NCBI GenBank assembly: GCA_016705335.1
Contig: JADIYN010000003.1
Location: 62,001 to 126,000, forward strand
Source of the DNA: Draconibacterium sp.
GTDB lineage: Bacteria; Bacteroidota; Bacteroidia; Bacteroidales; Prolixibacteraceae
Length of the DNA stretch: 64,000 bases
Direction: 5' to 3'
Both the position numbers and the translations under genes were made by a program. Shown here one piece after another: positions 10,963 to 21,031 of this stretch. The stretch's first letter is position 1; every line of letters begins with the position of its first letter. The notes beneath the pieces were generated by a model. The model worked only from the letters and a program-made list of their open reading frames with translations. It searched no databases and was not told the origin of the DNA.

Positions 10963-12583
10963 ATGAACCGTAATTTAACTCTGTTAGTTTTTATAGTATT
11001 TGCATTTGCAGGATTATCAGCGTGCAATCAAACTCAAAACAAGAAGCCCAAAAACCCAATATCATATATATTATGAGTGATGACCATGCCTACCAGGCCA
11101 TCAGCGCTTATGGATATAAAGGTCTTAACGAAACACCAAATATCGACAGGCTTGCTACTGAAGGCGCTATTTTTACAAAAGCATGTGTTACAAATTCGAT
11201 ATGTGCACCAAGCCGGGCAGTAATGCTTACCGGAAAACATAGTTTTATAAATGGTAAAGTTGATAACATGCTCCCTTTCAACTGGGATCAGGAAAACTTT
11301 CCAAAAATTCTCAGGGCAAACGGATACCAAACTGCAATGATTGGAAAGATCCACCTCGATGGAATTCCGCAAGGTTTCGATTTTTCAATGGTTTTGGAAG
11401 GACAAGGGCATTATTACAATCCCGATTTTTTTATTGACGGAGAAAGAAAAAGGATTGAAGGATACTGCACTGAAATAATTACCGAAACTGCGCTTGACTG
11501 GTTAAAAAACAAACGTGATCAAACAAAACCTTTTTGTTTGTTGTATCACCAGAAAGCGCCACATCGCAATTGGCTGCCGGCACCAAAATATGTGAACTTA
11601 TATGATGATGTAACTTTTGATCCACCGGCAAATTATTTTGATGATTACGAAGGGCGGGAAGAGCAGCTCATGAACAGGAAATGGAAGTTGCAACACATGC
11701 CATGTGGGGACACGATTTCAAATTAATTGTTGACCCAAACGGAGACACAACAGCATTTTATAACGACATTAAGAGAATGAACCCCGAACAACGTGCCAAC
11801 TGGATGGCCGCCTACGAAAGTGAAAACCAGGAATTTCTTGCAAAAAAATTAACCGGAAAAGAACTCGCACTCTGGAAATTCAATCGTTACATTAAAGATT
11901 ATTTACGTTGTATTAAATCGGTTGACGATGGTGTGGGTGAAGTTCTGAATTATTTGGAAGAAGCAGGTTTGGCCGAAAACACGATCGTTGTTTACACTTC
12001 CGACCAGGGATTTTATTTAGGTGAACACGGTTGGTTCGACAAGCGTTTTATGTATGAAGAATCATTCAAAACTCCTTTTTTGATGCGTTTTCCAAAAGAA
12101 ATTAAACCGGGAACAAAAATTGATAAACTGGTTCAAAATCTTGATTTTGCTCCTACTTTTCTGGATTATGCAGGTATTGCAATTCCTGCTGATATGCAAG
12201 GCGAATCATTCAGAAAACTTGTGAGTGGAGAAACCAGCGAGTGGCGTGATGCAGTATATTATACTTATTATGAATATCCATCGGTGCACATGGTAAAACG
12301 CCATTATGGTGTGGCAACTGAACGCTACAAACTAATTCATTTTTATTATGATATTGATGAGGGGGAAATGTATGATTTGCAAACCGACCCATCAGAAATG
12401 CACAGTGTTTACAATGATCCTGCTTATGTTGAGGTGCAAAAAATGATGCATGAAAGACTGCTTGAACTTCGCGCAAAATATGGAGACAGTGATGAAAACG
12501 ACCAAAAATTTATAAAGCTGTACCTTGATGCTATGGATAAGCAGGCTCAGGCTGCTGCAGCCCAAAAAGCCAAAAAGAATTAA
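10963..12583 (+). CDS. Sulfatase, family S1, formylglycine-dependent lipoprotein (two frameshifts)
   Basis: Hydrolyses sulfate esters. Start at 10963 gives a lipoprotein signal (MNRNLTLLVFIVFAFAGLSAC). The metal-binding opening is NIIYIMSDDHAYQAISAYG, and the formylglycine motif is SICAPSRAVMLTGKH (C-x-P-S-R). Downstream are GKIHLDG, YTSDQGFYLGEHGWFDKR (second metal site) and a C-terminal domain. Frame breaks near 11037 (just after the lipobox) and 11665 interrupt it; joined, it has about 540 residues, a normal size. HAYQAISAYG plus the HGWFDKR region recall the GlcNAc-6-O-sulfatase-type subfamilies, but that is only a guess. It is divergent from the ROK gene and co-directional with the GH110-like gene. 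Confidence 0.88.
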
Positions 12584-12592
12584 CAACGTTTT

Positions 12593-12631
12593 AAAGTTGG
12601 CATCCTAAAATTCAGTTGGGATGCCAACTTT
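12593..12631 (+). terminator. Terminator after the sulfatase
   Basis: A 13-bp stem (AAAGTTGGCATCC / GGATGCCAACTTT) with a ~12-nt loop is followed by TTATT. It begins 10 bp after the sulfatase stop, so the following GH110-like gene probably has its own promoter. Confidence 0.8.
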
Positions 12632-12716
12632 TATTATGACAAACTGTTTTTCAAGTACGCGATATTGAGTTGAATTTCTGCAAAGCTTTGTACAAAAATC
12701 GTAATCATTTAAAATA

Positions 12717-14602
12717 ATGTCCATGAAAATATTCCTGTTGATTTTAATTTCTCTTTTACTCAGTTTATTATTCCCAAATTCAGGAATGAAACTAAAAGCC
12801 ACAGTTCCTGAAACCGACACAACTTTTATTTATCTTAAAGATTTTGGGTTAAGAAATACAAAAAAGAAGGACTGCAATGCCTTTATTAACGAAGCAATAA
12901 AATCAGTTGAGCCCGGAAAACCAACTGTACTTGTTTTTACTCGTGGCGAATACCATTTTTATCCTGAGCAAAGCAACAAACGAAGTTACTTCGAATCAAA
13001 TACTACTGTTGAAAACCCACGCAACTGTGCCTTTTTGTTCGAAAATATGAGCAATATAATTATTGAAGGAAACGGCAGCAACCTTATTTTTCACGAACAA
13101 ATGCAGCCTTTTACTTTCGATAACTGTAAAAACATGGTACTCAGAAATGTGAATATCGACTGGGAACAACCTCTGATTGCACAGGCTCAAATACTGGAAG
13201 TAAAAGAAAAATCAATGCGGATCAGCATCAATTTAAAAGAATCGCCTTTTAGAATTGAAGAAGGAAAAATCTTTTTCGGAACTTCAACAGAAAACATGGA
13301 ACCCGAATAGTACGATGGAATTCGACAGAAAAGGTCGTTTTGTTGTGCCTCAAACCGGCGACTGGGGCTGTTTGGGAAGAGGTTGGGAAAATTATCTGGC
13401 CGAAAATATACTTCCCGGCACAATTGAAATTAACCTGCCGCTGTTGCGAAAACCCGCAGTTGGAAATTTCCTTGTAATGCGCCATGCAGAACGCATTCAT
13501 TCAGGAATTTTTATTCAGGATTCAAAAAATATTAAGGTTGAAAACGTGAATTTATACCATGCTACAGGTTTGGGGATTTTGGCACAATTCAGCGAAGATT
13601 TAACTTTCGACAGATGCCATGCAATTCCAAACCCCAACAAAAACAGATACTTTGGCGGTGGCGATGATGGTCTCAAGTATCGAACTGCAAAGGGAAGATT
13701 ACTGTTACCAACTGTGAATTTGCAGGTTTGATGGACGACCCTATTAATGTACATGGCACAAGTGTTCAGGTAATTGAAAAACTTTCGGACAAACAGTTAA
13801 AATGCAAATTTATGCACCACCAAAGTGTGGGATTGAATTGGGGGCACCCGGGCGATAAAATCAGTTTTATTGAAAATTCAGTAATGAAATCAATGGGAGT
13901 GGGAGTAATTGCTACTTTCAGATCAATTGACAATGAAAATTTTATACTGGTTTTTAAAGAAACAATTCCAAAGGAACTCGAAATTGGTGACGCGCTCGAA
14001 AACCTTACCTGGAATCCTGATTTGTTTGTATCAAACTCGTATTTTAAAAGTTGCAGGGCACGTGGTTTGCTCGTTTCAACACCCGGAAAAGTGGTAATTG
14101 AAAATAATACTTTTGAGTCAAGCGGAAGTGCCATTTTAATAGCCGGCGACGCAAACAACTGGTTTGAGTCGGGCGCGGTTACCGATGTTCTCATAAAAAA
14201 CAATGTATTTACCGAACTTTGCAACACCAGTTCATACCAATTTTGTGAAGGGATAATATCTATATACCCGGAAATCCCTGTTTTAAACGAAACCACTCCC
14301 CCATTTCACAAAAACATCCGAATTGAAAACAACGAATTTCACCCGTTTGATTATCCCGTACTTTTTGCCCGGTCGGTTGATGGAATTTCGTTTACAAAAA
14401 ACTCAATTACACGAAGTACACGTTTCGAACCCTATCACAACCGGAAATTCACGTTTTCGTTTGAGGCATCAAGGCAATTAAAATTTCAGATAATACATTT
14501 TCAGAAGACGTTTTGGGGAAAAATATTCAGTTAAAATGGACACCTGAAAACCAGTTGGAATGTGATTTGCAGCAAAATCTTACTGTCAGAGTTCAAAAAT
14601 AA
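12717..14602 (+). CDS. GH110-like alpha-1,3-galactosidase, right-handed beta-helix (frameshifted)
   Basis: Secreted parallel beta-helix enzyme. Signal peptide (MSMKIFLLILISLLLSLLFP), then repeated helix rungs (NIIIEGNGSNLIF, NMVLRNVNIDW, NIKVENVNLYH, VVIENNTFESSG, IRIENNEFHPF). The segments FGGGDDGL, NCEFAGLMDDPINVHGTSV and CKFMHHQSVGLNWGHPGDK match what I remember of GH110, which removes terminal alpha-1,3-linked galactose (blood group B or alpha-Gal structures, and possibly marine galactans). Three frame breaks (near 13290, 13675 and 14470) split it; the joined length of ~620 residues is normal for GH110. It works naturally with the neighbouring sulfatase and PNGase F-like protein on complex glycans. 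Family assignment is from memory of motifs, so a generic beta-helix enzyme is the alternative. Confidence 0.78.
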
Positions 14603-14733
14603 CAAAGTGAATTTTATGGATATATGATAAAAAAAATAAACTTTGTTGGGTTGAATATGTTAATCATTCAGTTTCAAAAATGCTTTACTAAAACATTTAA
14701 AGTTTTTGAAATTAAATCCTGGCGAATAATTTC

Positions 14734-15053
14734 ATGATCAGAAGATTCAAAAATATTACTTCTTTAATGCTTTTGGCAGTTTTTCTGTTGCCATCAATCA
14801 TTAAGATTGCCCATCATCATGAACATTTTGAATGTTATGCGAAAATGAAAATCAATATCACGATTATCACGCTAAATGTGCAGTTTGTAATTTTGAATTT
14901 TCTGTTTTTTCGATAGAGTTCGAAAATATAGTTTTACAAAAAATTCTGCCCGTAACCGGCTATATCAATAATTATTGTTCAGTAAAATATTCAACATTTA
15001 CCAAATATTCATTTTTATTACGCGCCCCACCTTTTAAACAAGTTCAATCCTAA
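14734..15053 (+). CDS. Small His/Cys-rich membrane-anchored protein upstream of TonB receptor (one frameshift)
   Basis: About 105 residues: an N-terminal hydrophobic helix (TSLMLLAVFLLPSIIKI), then a metal-binding-looking stretch rich in His and Cys (AHHHEHFEC, YHDYHAKCAVCNFEF), then a hydrophobic tail. One frame break near 14845 separates the halves; the join restores HEHFEC...NENQYHDYHAKCAVC. Small proteins of this type are commonly found directly before TonB-dependent receptors for metals in Bacteroidota. The next gene here is such a receptor on the same strand, which suggests a metal-related role. No named family is recognised. Confidence 0.6.
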
Positions 15054-15253
15054 AAAATAAGGCATTGTTTCGTTTATAACCGATACGAAACATGATTTCC
15101 AACATTTTCAATCCGTGGTTGAACATCTAAAAACTAACATTTCTCGAGTTTTTTATTTAGTGCAAAGTTGAATTTTACTTCAGTTTAATCTGTGTTATAA
15201 GTAAACTCCTTTGCTGTTTTTAATTGAAATTTTCATCAATAACATGTAATAAA

Positions 15254-17503
15254 ATGAAAAATATATTTCTCATTTTCATATTGATATTTTCATATCAAAT
15301 AACAAAATCACAAAACAAAATATCGGGTAAAGTTACCGACAAGGACAATTTGCCAATTTCAGGTGTGAACGTTTTTGTACCCGAAATGAACAAAGGAACT
15401 GTAACAAACGAAAATGGATTTTATGAATTATCAAATTTGCCAAATGGCAGAATTAAAATTCAGTTTTTATATCTGGGGTTTAACAACCACATCGAAACTG
15501 TTAACTTACAAGGAGATAACATAGAATTAAATATTACGCTAAACCACACAGCCATTGAAATGGAAGCAATTGTTGTTTCAGGAGGTTACAATTCTACCCA
15601 ACATGAAAACGCTGTTAAAATTGACATTCTGAAACTCGACCCACTGACAATTAAGAAATCTCCAAATTTTACCGAAGTACTATCGAAAGTTCCCGGTGTA
15701 AATATGATTTCCAAGGGACCGGGAGTTTCAAAACCTGTTATCCGCGGGTTATCAATGAATGATATACTTGTGTTGAATAATGGCGTTCGATTTGAGAATT
15801 ATCAGTACTCAAGTCATCATCCGCTTGGGATCGATGAATTTGGGATTGATGATGTTGAAATTATAAAAGGTCCGGCTTCATTGTTATACGGTTCTGACGC
15901 GATTGGCGGTGTAATCAATTTTATAAAGGAAAAACCTGCACCAATCGGAAGCATAACCGGAGATTATAATTTGCAGTTATTTTCAAACACACTCGGGATG
16001 ACAAATAATCTGGGAATAAAAGGGGCATCAAAGAAATTTTTTGGTGGCGCAAGGTTTGGGCAAAAAACAAATTCCGATTTTTTGCAAGGTGGCGGCACAT
16101 TTGCTCCAAACACAAGATTCAACGAATATTCATTTAAGGCAAATGCCGGTTTTACTGATAAAATTGGCACATTCAAATTGTTTTATGATTTAAACAATCA
16201 AAAACTTGGATTGGCAGAAGATGAAGCAATTGAAAATACAACTGAAAGAAGCAGAAAAAACGAAATTTTCTATCAGCAGTTTAATACAAATTTACTTTCA
16301 TCACAAAATAAATTATACCTCGGTAAATTCAAACTCGATATCGATGCGGCACTTCAAAACACTGATTTAATACATTTTGGCGAAGTTGGGGTTTACGAAC
16401 TGCAAATGAAACTTACAACCTTAACTTATGAAGCAAATCTTCATTTGCCATCAAAGGAACATTCAGAATATATAATCGGATTTCAGGGTTTTAACCAGGA
16501 TAACAAAAACATTAATGACAGAGAAGTTATTTTACTGCCTGATGCAGCAATAAACAATTATTCGGCTTTTACCTTGTTGCAATTCACATTTTTCGAGAAA
16601 CTAAAACTGCAAACAGGAGTACGTTACGACAAAAAGAATATTTCCACCCGGGCAGTTGGAAATCCGGGTGATGAAATGTCATACCGGGCGCCACTTGATA
16701 AATCGTTTGGAAGTTTTAGCGGTTCGATTGGAGCAACTTATAATTTTTCTGAAAAACTGTTGTTCAGGGCAAATTATGCTGCTGGATATCGCACGCCAAA
16801 TCTGGCCGAACTTACTTCAAACGGCGAACATGAGTTGAGATATGAAATAGGAGATCCAAATCTTGTTCCTGAAAATTCTTATGAAACCGATTTGAGTGTT
16901 CATTATCATCAGGATAATTTCACCTCTGATGTTGCCGGATTTTATAATGTTGTAACCCACTTCATTTACATTACACCAACAGGTGAAATAACTTCTTCGG
17001 GAATTGATATTTTCAGGTATAAACAGGCAAATTCTACCCTGGCTGGCGGAGAAGCTGGTGTTCATTTTCATCCGAAAACACTAAAATGGCTGCATTTTGA
17101 AAGCACTTTTTCATCGGTAACCGGCAAACAGAAAAATGGCGATTATTTGCCTTTTATTCCTGCCAACAAACTTAATTTCGAATTAAGGGGTGAAAAAGAA
17201 AAGTTATTGTTTTTTGAAGATGCTTTTATTGCGGTCAACACAGGTACTTCGTTTAATCAAAATAACGCCGCACCCGACGAAACAACAACAAAAGGCTACA
17301 CGCTCGTTGATTTTAGTGTTGGCGGAAGTATTAAAATAAATAACCAGCTCGTTCTGTTAAGTTTAAGTGCAAACAATATTTTCGATAAAAAATATATCGA
17401 CCATTTATCTACCTTAAAAGAAGTGAATTTGTTTGATCCGGGCAGAAACATTGCATTCAGTTTAAAAATTCCGTTTGGGGTAAAAACAAACCAGTTGAAT
17501 TAG
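15254..17503 (+). CDS. TonB-dependent outer-membrane receptor, intact
   Basis: About 749 residues in one uninterrupted frame. I choose the start at 15254 (MKNIFLIFILIFSYQITKSQ, a good signal peptide) rather than 15224. Domains in order: carboxypeptidase-regulatory-like (KISGKVTDKDNLPISGVNVF), plug (LSKVPGVNM, PVIRGLSMNDILVLNNGVRF, IKGPASLLYGSDAIGGVINF) and a barrel with the receptor signature NYAAGYRTPNLAELTSNGEH, ending KKYIDHLSTLKEVNLFDPGR. The motif set is like CirA/ZnuD-type metal or siderophore receptors, and a His/Cys-rich small protein precedes it. Histidine-rich positions such as YQYSSHHPLG add to the metal idea. Substrate remains an inference. Confidence 0.88.
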   Translation: MKNIFLIFILIFSYQITKSQNKISGKVTDKDNLPISGVNVFVPEMNKGTVTNENGFYELSNLPNGRIKIQFLYLGFNNHIETVNLQGDNIELNITLNHTAIEMEAIVVSGGYNSTQHENAVKIDILKLDPLTIKKSPNFTEVLSKVPGVNMISKGPGVSKPVIRGLSMNDILVLNNGVRFENYQYSSHHPLGIDEFGIDDVEIIKGPASLLYGSDAIGGVINFIKEKPAPIGSITGDYNLQLFSNTLGMTNNLGIKGASKKFFGGARFGQKTNSDFLQGGGTFAPNTRFNEYSFKANAGFTDKIGTFKLFYDLNNQKLGLAEDEAIENTTERSRKNEIFYQQFNTNLLSSQNKLYLGKFKLDIDAALQNTDLIHFGEVGVYELQMKLTTLTYEANLHLPSKEHSEYIIGFQGFNQDNKNINDREVILLPDAAINNYSAFTLLQFTFFEKLKLQTGVRYDKKNISTRAVGNPGDEMSYRAPLDKSFGSFSGSIGATYNFSEKLLFRANYAAGYRTPNLAELTSNGEHELRYEIGDPNLVPENSYETDLSVHYHQDNFTSDVAGFYNVVTHFIYITPTGEITSSGIDIFRYKQANSTLAGGEAGVHFHPKTLKWLHFESTFSSVTGKQKNGDYLPFIPANKLNFELRGEKEKLLFFEDAFIAVNTGTSFNQNNAAPDETTTKGYTLVDFSVGGSIKINNQLVLLSLSANNIFDKKYIDHLSTLKEVNLFDPGRNIAFSLKIPFGVKTNQLN

Positions 17504-17697
17504 TACTCAATTAAAAGTAAAAACGATTAATGTGAAGCGAATAATTGTTTGTATTTCAAGACATAGAATGCGTTTCATTTCCTGACTTCTCCTTTCAAAT
17601 AGCGCCAAAAGCCCCTCAGGTTGGGAAAGACAATAAATAGTTCTCATTGCTTAAATCGTGCATTAAACACGAGAAATTAAATTATAAAAGTGAGCGT

Positions 17698-19023
17698 TTA
17701 AATTTCGCTCACTCTTATTTTTTTCGTTTTGAGTTTGCAGTTATTGGTGAGTTCGATAACCTTTTCAACTTCGGATGAATGCACCGCGACAAAGGCACAA
17801 TCCTGTTTCACCTCAATAATTCCCAACTGCCCGACATTTAAATTACCTTGCTTTAAAAACAAACCGGCAATGTCGCCTTTTGAAATTTTGTCCCTTCTTC
17901 CGCCCGAGATATACAATGTTTTCCAATGTACATTTTCCTTTTCGGATGTGTGGTGCAATTGATTTAAACGAAGTGATTCAGGTTTTAATTCGCGAACGAA
18001 GTCGGGTAATTCTTCCTCTTCCCAAATCAAAATATAAGCTGTTCCTTCCGCATTCATCCGTGCAGTTCTACCATTACGATGTATGAATTCCTTGCTTCGA
18101 AGCGGAAGATGATAGTGGATGATAAACCTGATTTCGGGAATATCGATTCCACGTGCTGCCAAATCGGTGGCAATAAGCAGTTTGTGCGTTCCGTTCCTGA
18201 ATTTGACAAGCGCACGCTCACGATCGATCTGTTCCATTCCACCATAAAAACAACCATGTGGAATACCGCCTGCAGTAAGAAATTCGCTGACCCGTTGTAT
18301 CGAATCTTTGAAATTACAAAAAATGATTCCGGGCTGGAACCCAATAAAACCAAGCATTTCTGCAAGTGACTCCAGTTTGTCCCTTTCGGGCGAAAGAATA
18401 ATTTTATAATCCAATTGCGGAATTCCCTCATCGAGATAATCTACATAAACCGGATTTTCCAACCTGGCAAAATCGGGAATTTTAACCTGAAAAGTAGCTG
18501 AAGTCAATATTCGTTTTTGAATGTTGGGGAGCATCCCAACAATTTCGCCCATTTCAGCTTCGAAACCGATTTCAAGAGATTTGTCAAACTCGTCAAGTAC
18601 AAGCGTTTTTATTTTTTCAACCGGAAACCTGTCTCTGCGCAGGTGATCGGCCACACGACCCGGAGTACCAATTAAAATTGCCGGACGGTGTTTCAAATCG
18701 AGTTTATCAAGCTGACCGGTTCGTCCGCCATAAACGGCATTTATTTTAAAACCTGTTCCCATTTCGCGGGCAACCTGCTCAATCTGAATGGCAAGTTCAC
18801 GTGATGGAACCAATATTAAAACCTGTATTTCATCGATGGCTGGGTCCAGTTCTTTGATTACGGGCAACAAAAATGCAAGTGTTTTGCCCGATCCTGTTGG
18901 TGAAAGTAAAACTATTTCAGAATTTGAAAGAATGGCATCATGTGCCTCTTTCTGCATCGGATTCAGCGTTTCGATGTTAAATTTATCCAGAATATCTTTC
19001 TGGGTTTTCATTGCTTTTGACAT
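17698..19023 (-). CDS. DEAD-box ATP-dependent RNA helicase with DbpA-type C-terminal RNA-binding domain
   Basis: About 441 residues. Motifs: Q-motif region (NPMQKEAH), Walker A SPTGSGKT (residues 41-48), PSREL, GTPGR, motif II as DEFD (residues 144-147, instead of the usual DEAD), SAT, and motif VI HRNGRTAR. The last ~70 residues (KISKGDIAGLFL to VHSSEVEKVIELTN) resemble the small RRM-like domain of DbpA, which guides helicases to 23S rRNA; a ribosome-assembly role is therefore likely. The promoter motif at 19028-19035 lies so close to the first ATG (19023) that the second ATG at 19011 may be the real start. Confidence 0.9.
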   Translation of the reverse strand: MSKAMKTQKDILDKFNIETLNPMQKEAHDAILSNSEIVLLSPTGSGKTLAFLLPVIKELDPAIDEIQVLILVPSRELAIQIEQVAREMGTGFKINAVYGGRTGQLDKLDLKHRPAILIGTPGRVADHLRRDRFPVEKIKTLVLDEFDKSLEIGFEAEMGEIVGMLPNIQKRILTSATFQVKIPDFARLENPVYVDYLDEGIPQLDYKIILSPERDKLESLAEMLGFIGFQPGIIFCNFKDSIQRVSEFLTAGGIPHGCFYGGMEQIDRERALVKFRNGTHKLLIATDLAARGIDIPEIRFIIHYHLPLRSKEFIHRNGRTARMNAEGTAYILIWEEEELPDFVRELKPESLRLNQLHHTSEKENVHWKTLYISGGRRDKISKGDIAGLFLKQGNLNVGQLGIIEVKQDCAFVAVHSSEVEKVIELTNNCKLKTKKIRVSEI

Positions 19024-19027
19024 GTGG

Positions 19028-19035
19028 CAAAGGTA
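19028..19035 (-). promoter_or_regulatory. Bacteroidota -7 promoter motif of the DEAD-box helicase gene
   Basis: TACCTTTG on the minus strand matches TAnnTTTG. It ends 5 bp before the first ATG of the helicase gene. Transcription would start at about 19020, giving an essentially leaderless message or use of the second ATG at 19011. Confidence 0.5.
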
Positions 19036-19075
19036 GCTTTAATTCATTGAGTTGGAGGAAAAGGTATTTGGAGAG

Positions 19076-19456
19076 TTACCAACTTCCGGCCGGAGAAAAC
19101 AAAAAATCGGTTGGAGAATCAATATCATACAAAAACTGGTAACCACTTGTTTCTCTTTTACAAAACGGTTCAAGAAGTGTAATCATTCGTAAGTAAGCAC
19201 TTCGTGTTAAATTACATGAGAAATTTATACCATCAGTTGATACAATTCCTTCATCCTCTTCTGAAATACAAAATACTAAAGTGCAATTTCGCGGTTCAAT
19301 AAAATCAGCTTTTGAAAGATTGATTTGATTCTCACCCGAATCCAGAAAATCCTGAACAAACTGTTTAAATTTAATCGATTCCAACAGGCTAAATTCATAC
19401 AAACGAATCATGTCGTCGCCATATTCATTTGTATTTTTAATGTAATCCAATCTCAT
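19076..19456 (-). CDS. Conserved hypothetical protein, 126 residues
   Basis: I do not recognise a family. The sequence is acidic and soluble, with no signal peptide or membrane segment. It begins MRLDYIKNTNEYGDDMIRLY and ends YDIDSPTDFLFSPAGSW. A patterned region (NCTLVFCISEEDEGIVS) suggests a small beta-rich fold. It lies 52 bp upstream of the helicase gene on the same strand and may share its transcript, although the helicase also has its own promoter-like motif. Length and base composition look like a normal gene. Confidence 0.6.
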   Translation of the reverse strand: MRLDYIKNTNEYGDDMIRLYEFSLLESIKFKQFVQDFLDSGENQINLSKADFIEPRNCTLVFCISEEDEGIVSTDGINFSCNLTRSAYLRMITLLEPFCKRETSGYQFLYDIDSPTDFLFSPAGSW

Positions 19457-19608
19457 CTGTTAATTCCCTTCATTTATAATCTTAATTCTGAATCCGCAAT
19501 AGTATAACTTTTTTGAACCGGACTAACTAAAAAATTACCTGTCAGAATTATGGGTTTACGGGTTTCATAGAAACAGAAATTTATTAGTATAGTTCAGGAG
19601 CAATAAAA

Positions 19609-19646
19609 AAACTTCCTTGTTCAATTTAGTTAGAACAAGGAAGTTT
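19609..19646 (-). terminator. Terminator of the thuA-MFS operon
   Basis: A perfect 14-bp stem (AAACTTCCTTGTTC / GAACAAGGAAGTTT, 10-nt loop) is followed by T-rich sequence on the minus strand, 22 bp after the MFS stop codon. Confidence 0.88.
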
Positions 19647-19668
19647 AAATTAAAAGAAAGTTTAATAT

Positions 19669-20994
19669 TTATGCTTTTGCTTTCTTTTTATTAATCAAAA
19701 TGTAAAGTATTATAAACGCCACCACAAGGATAATTGGTAAAACCATCATATTGCGCAAGGTAATTGCGGGGCCCGAAGTTTCGATTGATTTTCCCATGAT
19801 TGGAAGCACCATTGAAGTAGCCACAAAACCCGCACCACCGAGGATAGACATCCCCAATGCACCACTTTTAGGTACATATTCCGAAGCAACACCGATCATT
19901 GTTGGCCAGAAATAACAAACGCCAACTGCAAAAACGGCTGCCGAAGCCAGGGTCATTGCTGCTCCTGAAGAAATACTCAATAAATACAATCCAAGAACCG
20001 CAATTATGGAAGAACCGAGTAAAACTCCGGTTGGATTCAGACTGTGTATCAGTCCGCCTGCGAAAAAACGGCCAACTGCCATAATTCCAGTAACAACTAC
20101 CAAAATAATCATCGGATTGATACCGTTTGTTTCGAGCAATGCATTTATCCATTGTGTGGTTCCCAACTCGGTTGAGGCGGTAAGCAACATACAACCAAAA
20201 ATAAATGGAAACAACAAACTTATTTTATTTACCGCACGCCCTTCAATAATTATGAATACAGTAACAATGGCAACAATAATCAGTGGTAAAGTATAACTCG
20301 CTGTAACCGCATCAGCAACTGCAGCGTTGGTTGCCATCAGAATCATAAAAATTACGGCAAGTGTAATGGTAATTGGCGCACCAACATTACGCATCATTTC
20401 TTTATAACTCACACCTGATGAAACACGTTCGGTTTCAGGAATTTTCTGTCCGAAGAACAGGAAGCCGTAAATGGCAAGCGGAATAAATAAAACACTGACA
20501 AGAACCTGCCACGGAAGATTAATCTGATCCATGATCAACCACGCCAAGATTCCACCTATTACAATTCCACCGGGGAACCAAACATGGAAACGGTTTAGCA
20601 TTTTTGTTTTCTTTTCAGGAAAAAGGGCTGTAACCAAAGGATTACAAGCGGCTTCAACGCTGCCATTCCCAAGTCCGATAAACACGTTGGCAACAAATAA
20701 TGAAGTGTAATCTTTTGCCATCAACAACAAAACAATGCCAATGAGATGCATTGCAAAAGCAGCCCAAATGATGTTTTTTGTTTTTACAATGTCGATAAAA
20801 TAACCTCCTGCAAACATGGCAACTGCAAAACCCCAGAAAGCCGGACCAAAAGCCCGTCCAACCTCTTCTTTTGTCAGACCATATACATCAGTAAAAACAC
20901 CTTCAATTTTTGCCCTGATCGCAAAGGTTATTGCAGTAACAAGCAGTGCCAGACAAGCGGCAATAAAAAGTCTTTTTTGATTTACATCTTTCAT
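19669..20994 (-). CDS. Major facilitator superfamily transporter
   Basis: 441 residues with about 12 hydrophobic segments and a lysine-rich cytoplasmic end (INKKKAKA). Loop motifs GGYFIDIVKTKN and NRFHVWFPGG, plus FAVGVCYFWPTMIGVASEYVP, fit MFS sugar or organic-anion porters of the FHS-like type. The frame is intact. It is downstream of the ThuA-like gene by 37 bp on the same strand, so the two form an operon closed by a strong terminator. In Bacteroidota, MFS plus ThuA pairs often take part in sugar catabolism; here the substrate is unknown. Confidence 0.85.
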   Translation of the reverse strand: MKDVNQKRLFIAACLALLVTAITFAIRAKIEGVFTDVYGLTKEEVGRAFGPAFWGFAVAMFAGGYFIDIVKTKNIIWAAFAMHLIGIVLLLMAKDYTSLFVANVFIGLGNGSVEAACNPLVTALFPEKKTKMLNRFHVWFPGGIVIGGILAWLIMDQINLPWQVLVSVLFIPLAIYGFLFFGQKIPETERVSSGVSYKEMMRNVGAPITITLAVIFMILMATNAAVADAVTASYTLPLIIVAIVTVFIIIEGRAVNKISLLFPFIFGCMLLTASTELGTTQWINALLETNGINPMIILVVVTGIMAVGRFFAGGLIHSLNPTGVLLGSSIIAVLGLYLLSISSGAAMTLASAAVFAVGVCYFWPTMIGVASEYVPKSGALGMSILGGAGFVATSMVLPIMGKSIETSGPAITLRNMMVLPIILVVAFIILYILINKKKAKA

Positions 20995-21031
20995 AATAAT
21001 TTGAATTTTAATAGTTTGAATTATTTATTGA

